The notes under the pieces are model-generated. The model was not told the origin of the DNA. It saw nothing but the letters and a program-made list of their open reading frames with translations, and made no database searches. A stretch of DNA of 64,000 nt from Lophius americanus (lineage: Eukaryota > Chordata > Actinopteri > Lophiiformes > Lophiidae): positions 8,857,001 through 8,921,000 of the forward strand of contig JBBDHG010000032.1 of assembly GCA_037951165.1 (NCBI GenBank). Direction: 5' to 3'. Positions within the stretch are counted from its first letter, which is position 1. Each line of letters opens with the position of its first letter. Below are positions 61,901 to 64,000 of the stretch, piece after piece. Made by a program: the position numbers and the translations under genes.

Positions 61901-63537
61901 TCTGAGAACTTAAACCCATAAGTCATCACTTCCTTCACCTGTAGTGCAGCTTGCCTCGAACTAGAGCCAAGGAAGTAAAGTCTCCACGGGCGTGTTCATT
62001 CTCCCCGCAGTACAACAACAAGCCTTCCTCAGAGTCTGCCTGTACCACAGAGACACTGCTATAAAGCTCTTTTACTTTGAAAGACAGGAATCAGTGGGAA
62101 AAGACAAAGACATGGTGTTTCACCTTGAACTCCAAACTGATCTGAAATGTCTGATACGAGTTCTTCAAGGGTTCAAAAGTCATGTGAGAGTGGCCGTAGA
62201 ACCTGGGAAAGCTCACCACAACCACTGGAAGAAGGAGGGATACATCACGATAAGTGTATTTTTGTATGAAAGTACAGCATCCATGCAACCAAAGTATTTG
62301 TCTCACCCTCAGAGCAGGTGTCGCCTCGCCGTCCCAGGTTACAGTGGCAGCGTGAGCCTCCGCTCTCATAATCACTGAGACAGAAGCTGTCAGGAGGGCA
62401 TACCGTATCATCACAGCTCAGGTCATACACACGAGGTACCTCACCTTTCCATGGGGACATGGTCGGGGGGGTGGTGGTGGTGGGAAAAGTGATGCTAGAA
62501 ATATAAGTGGATATAATTTAAGCTTTCTGAAAAACGTGTTTTTGCACTGAAATGTGTGATTTTTTTTTTTTAAATGCTGCTCTATCCTTTTTCTTATTAC
62601 ATTATCAATTCCGCCCGGCGATTTATTGAAAGAGTTAGATAATTGCAGACATCTCTTTTTTCCCTCTATTTGCATTTTAATTGAACCGTTCCAAATGCAA
62701 AAAAAACCCAAAATGTTAACTCAAAAGAAATATCACGGCCGCTGAGCCTCCAACAGCTAATGCCATACTGAAGAGAGTGACAGCTTAAATTGATGTTACA
62801 TTTCACCGCTCCAGTCTCCATATTTGTCAAATAATTGACTGGAAGAACATGAAAAAGGTAAATTGTAGGTGCCCTTGAGGAAAAAGCTGAAAGCCTGGAC
62901 ACATGAAAAATCAAGTAATCAGAGATTGGGAGGAACAGCAATAAGAAAAAGTCATGTTCTATAGACAAAAAATTATGTTTTTGATGTTTCCCCCTCTTGA
63001 TAGTTATACCTAGATGCCGACTAGATCCATCTTACCTGGTGCTGGTAAGAGGGGCAGTAGTTGTGGGTTCTGCGGTGGTTGAGAGAACCACATCTGTGAA
63101 GTCTGATTTGATGGATGAGGTTGTGTAGGAAGGTGGAGGGGCAGTAACGTTGGGAGGAGGAATGGTGTTCATGCGGTATATGACGTTTGGTCCAGACGGT
63201 GGACCAGGGTGCGAGCGCAGCTGAGACTTCCTGTTGTCCTGATTTACACCTGGAAATGTCTTCAACTAAGAGGAGGAAGAATACAGGAAGAAGAAGAATC
63301 AGTGTCTCATCACATTTGTGTTCATTATCTGTCTACTGAAGCGCTCAGCTCTTAAAGCTTGTTTAAAAAAATTCGCTGAAATGTTTGAAAATTTCTCAGT
63401 GTGGTCGGGGGAAAAAAAACCCACCTCTTCAATAAAGACGTCGTAATCAGAGTCATCGATGTCGAAGCCGTCGTCATCTTTGAACCCCGAATCTGTTATG
63501 TAACGGCCGTAGTCGCCACTGCCAGCTTCGGATACAG
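52750..63537 (-). CDS. egflam: egflam (pikachurin), 17 exons, N-terminus outside window
   Basis: Seventeen in-phase exons with GT-AG junctions give about 803 codons ending in TAG at 52,752-52,750. Order: acidic then Pro/Thr-rich linker, EGF1, LamG1, EGF2, LamG2, EGF3, LamG3. The end (GGLVGCVSHFTLSTDYHLAL then VEDAADGKNINTC) and the GKALSGADIGECSDSVCD junction match pikachurin rather than agrin or perlecan. Pikachurin is a secreted synaptic matrix protein; its LamG domains bind dystroglycan at photoreceptor ribbon synapses, aligning bipolar dendrite tips with them. Pikachurins have two fibronectin-III domains before this region; those exons and the signal peptide must lie to the right of 63,537. 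No frameshift or internal stop is seen. opn4x follows 16.6 kb downstream on the same strand. Some acceptors are AAG rather than CAG. Confidence 0.95.
52992..53095 (-). CDS. egflam: egflam exon (LamG3, middle)
   Basis: DGQSGKLTVDDYGAKTGRSA followed by LNINGPLYVG, a typical LamG strand pair and YVGG turn. Acceptor CCCCTCAG|AGATG, donor GTCG|GTAGGT. Confidence 0.94.
53190..53640 (+). repeat. Dispersed repeat R1, copy in an egflam intron
   Basis: ccactagagggagctttatc, ccgttggtccatcttagtcc, ttactcactagggtgagctc and a later R1-like end segment at 54,360-54,425 (gagttcaatcaggggaatgc, gcacaggggactggggctct). The two parts may be one copy split by about 700 bp. Confidence 0.6.
54881..54940. repeat. 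Transposon-end-like motif with inverted repeat
   Basis: gatcagccacaacattaaca on the left and catggctgatcagatctgat on the right carry an inverted gatcagcca. Related to motifs at 13.2 and 43.5-43.7 kb. It is inside an egflam intron. Confidence 0.4.
55117..55200 (-). CDS. egflam: egflam exon (LamG3)
   Basis: YNLGSGAANISVNGTFSDGK then WHRVKAV, the LamG segment with the conserved D-G-K/Q-W-H motif. NIS and NGT are possible N-glycosylation sites. Acceptor TGTTCTAG|TTAT, donor GTGAG|GTAAGC. Confidence 0.94.
55514..55657 (-). CDS. egflam: egflam exon (LamG3, N-terminal part)
   Basis: RTNLFMRFKSTAKDGLLLWR then DYLSIGLQGGALILR, the first sheet of LamG3. Acceptor TTTTCCAG|AGTG, donor CTTAAG|GTATTT. 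Confidence 0.95.
55789..55867 (-). CDS. egflam: egflam exon (start of LamG3)
   Basis: VTEAIEIPQFIGRSYLTYDN then RDILKR. Short exon of 79 nt. Acceptor TTGCCCAG|CTGTG, donor AAACG|GTTGGT, a weaker donor fixed by frame. Confidence 0.9.
56931..57111 (-). CDS. egflam: egflam exon (end of LamG2, EGF3)
   Basis: LVLNDRTIPITTDWADGVNV closes LamG2. Then six cysteines in EGF spacing (HPCVQSPCANEGTC, YECDCPLGYDGRHC) form EGF3. Acceptor TTACCCAG|CTGG, donor AAAG|GTTAGT. Confidence 0.95.
57277..57393 (-). CDS. egflam: egflam exon (LamG2)
   Basis: GAFTQINCSSPLYFGGVPEY then TKPFTGIIQK, the LamG segment with the Y-x-G-G-V-P turn. The acceptor is TACCTGAAG|GGAG (AAG type), donor CAGAAG|GTATCA. Confidence 0.92.
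57480..57545 (+). repeat. Dispersed repeat R1, small fragment in an egflam intron
   Basis: gcaaccgttggtccagctta and gtacaaatttggtgc match one internal R1 block only. Confidence 0.35.
57965..58375. repeat. Diverged direct repeat flanking an egflam exon
   Basis: The segments at about 57,970-58,042 and 58,297-58,370 share acatattgtaa, aaagcat-tgaaga, aaaatt, cttctgct and tgtg-aatta in order, ending in aaatggt. The 112-nt exon at 58,111-58,222 lies between them. This looks like an old tandem duplication of intron sequence about 330 bp apart. Confidence 0.5.
58111..58222 (-). CDS. egflam: egflam exon (LamG2)
   Basis: SEEQISLDTWHELRVSRTAK then SGILQVDSQRPKEGIAE, the LamG segment with the W-H-E-L-R-V-S-R core. 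Acceptor GCTACAG|GAGTG; the donor GCTGAG|GTGTCG is weak but fixed by frame and by the next exon. Confidence 0.93.
58415..58658 (-). CDS. egflam: egflam exon (LamG2, N-terminal part)
   Basis: YLSFTEFELTFRPSMPDGTL, then YSDDADSGDFLAINLVDRYV and FRFDCGSGGATIR. This is the first half of LamG2, with D-x-D-D residues where calcium is bound in dystroglycan-binding LamG domains. Acceptor TCCCCAG|GTTTT, donor ATAAG|GTACTA. Confidence 0.95.
58890..59015 (-). CDS. egflam: egflam exon (EGF2)
   Basis: ECSDSVCDPVSCANGGVCFA then YICLCPLGFRGDLCEE. A canonical EGF-like domain follows a short cysteine-containing lead. Acceptor TGTTCCAG|GTGAG, donor GAGA|GTGAGT. Confidence 0.95.
59290..59740 (+). repeat. Interspersed repeat, copy 2 (pairs with 25.2 kb)
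   Basis: gaaaggggcctaggatggag, ccctagggagatacctctgg, gaggaggaggcacttaccaa and a T-rich region ending aaataaaatatgcaatgaaa. Same block order as at 25,190-25,680. It is inside an egflam intron. Confidence 0.55.
60881..61070 (-). CDS. egflam: egflam exon (LamG1, C-terminal part)
   Basis: GQYTKITFRSPLYVGGSPSA, then RGFVGCIQSLTINNKNTDIR and PLGKALSGADIG. The closing LamG1 cysteine is in FVGC. Acceptor CTTTCAG|GGCC, donor CATTG|GTGGGC. Confidence 0.95.
61213..61357 (-). CDS. egflam: egflam exon (LamG1)
   Basis: FNCGTGVAQIVSESQVVVGQ then WHTVTIFRDGMSGWLRIDND, the central LamG1 sheets. Acceptor GTTCCTCAG|GTTT, donor TCACAG|GTAACA. Confidence 0.95.
61939..62039 (-). CDS. egflam: egflam exon (LamG1)
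   Basis: ADSEEGLLLYCGENEHARGD then FTSLALVRGKLHYR, the EGLLLY LamG signature with the following acidic loop. Acceptor GGTACAG|GCAG, donor CTACAG|GTGAAG. Confidence 0.95.
62124..62224 (-). CDS. egflam: egflam exon (start of LamG1)
   Basis: VVSFPRFYGHSHMTFEPLKN then SYQTFQISLEFK, the opening of LamG1. Acceptor CTTCTTCCAG|TGGT, donor TTCAAG|GTGAAA. Confidence 0.94.
62307..62494 (-). CDS. egflam: egflam exon (EGF1)
   Basis: Begins with a threonine/proline run, then VYDLSCDDTVCPPDSFCLSD and GSRCHCNLGRRGDTCSE, six cysteines in EGF spacing. Acceptor ATTTCTAG|CATC, donor TGAGG|GTGAGA. Confidence 0.94.
63036..63265 (-). CDS. egflam: egflam exon (Pro/Thr/Ser-rich linker)
   Basis: Linker before EGF1, rich in Pro, Thr and Ser (NTIPPPNVTAPPPSYTTSS, then TTAEPTTTAPLTST), a likely O-glycosylated stretch. 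NVT is a possible N-glycosylation site. Acceptor CTCTTAG|TTGA, donor ACCAG|GTAAGA. Confidence 0.9.
63425..63537 (-). CDS. egflam: egflam exon (acidic linker), first exon in the window
   Basis: SGDYGRYITDSGFKDDDGFD then IDDSDYDVFIEE, an acidic, tyrosine-containing linker. The donor GAAGAG|GTGGGT and phase to the next exon are sound. The acceptor CTGAGTAG|CTGT is inferred, and the upstream exons are not in the window. Tyrosines in this acidic run could be sulphated. Confidence 0.8.
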
Positions 63538-64000
63538 CTACTCAGAGTACCGGGAAAGAAATCAGATCTTTATTACATTATTATTAATGACGCTTGGGAA
63601 ATAAACATATTGAATGTAATGGATAGACGAGAAAGCAGCAGTTGTGAGCAGTTGTTAAATGCACAGACAATAAGCCACGGGGGGGACAGTACATGCACAG
63701 TACAGGCCAGATTAACTCGACTGAATGACTGAAGTACCAAGAAGCTCTAACACTGGCAGATTAATAATAATTTCTGCTGACAAAGTCCTTATAATAATTA
63801 ACATAATGATCTCTTCAACCTACAGTCAGTTGTTGTTTTATATAAGCATCCTAATAGACGAGGCATAATGTGATTGCAGAAGAATATTTGAAAAGAAATG
63901 GACCAATAGGAGAGTGGACTATGAGACACATGGGGCCTGATTTATCTAATACCCCAACTAAAGAGTGCTTCATTGCACAGATTACATGTTTGGTTGGTGT

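Overview
This is nuclear genomic DNA from a vertebrate, almost certainly a ray-finned (teleost) fish. Genes are split into short exons with GT-AG introns. Intergenic DNA is AT-rich, with microsatellites and teleost-style non-LTR retrotransposon tails. There is no operon, plasmid or phage organisation, no CRISPR array, and no intact tRNA or rRNA gene.

Three protein-coding genes are supported, all on the minus strand. (1) From the right edge to 52,750 lies most of an egflam (pikachurin) gene: 17 exons, about 803 codons, with a linker followed by EGF-LamG-EGF-LamG-EGF-LamG. The N-terminal fibronectin-III exons lie beyond the right edge. (2) From 36,172 to 26,181 lies a complete melanopsin gene of the Xenopus-type (opn4x) class: 9 exons, 547 codons, every splice phase consistent, and all opsin hallmark residues present. 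(3) At 9,996-10,094 lies the first coding exon (33 codons) of an Enigma-family PDZ-LIM gene, most likely pdlim5. Its remaining exons must lie beyond the left edge, because no second exon is visible in the 10 kb downstream of it.

Layout: 1-9,995, inferred pdlim5 intron 1, only repeats seen; 9,996-11,250, pdlim5 first coding exon and a candidate upstream promoter with a purine-rich tract; 11,250-26,030, intergenic with several repeats; 26,181-36,172, opn4x, with intron 5 packed with LINE debris; 36,173-52,749, intergenic with LINE fragments, a dispersed repeat family and a degenerate 5S rRNA cluster beside a long GA microsatellite; 52,750-63,537, egflam; 63,538-64,000, egflam intron.

How the genes relate: melanopsin is a Gq-coupled photopigment and pikachurin is a dystroglycan ligand at photoreceptor ribbon synapses, so two retinal genes sit in tandem. 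Pdlim5 is a Z-disc/actin adaptor with no known role in vision. An opn4x-pdlim5 pair mirrors the OPN4-LDB3 pair of mammals, which points to paralogous regions from early vertebrate genome duplication. I saw no new enzymatic or defence system. The least expected structures are an unnamed dispersed repeat with internal ~110-150 bp units (about nine loci in this window), and a diverged 5S rRNA pair beside a (GA)n tract flanked by an 89-bp duplication.
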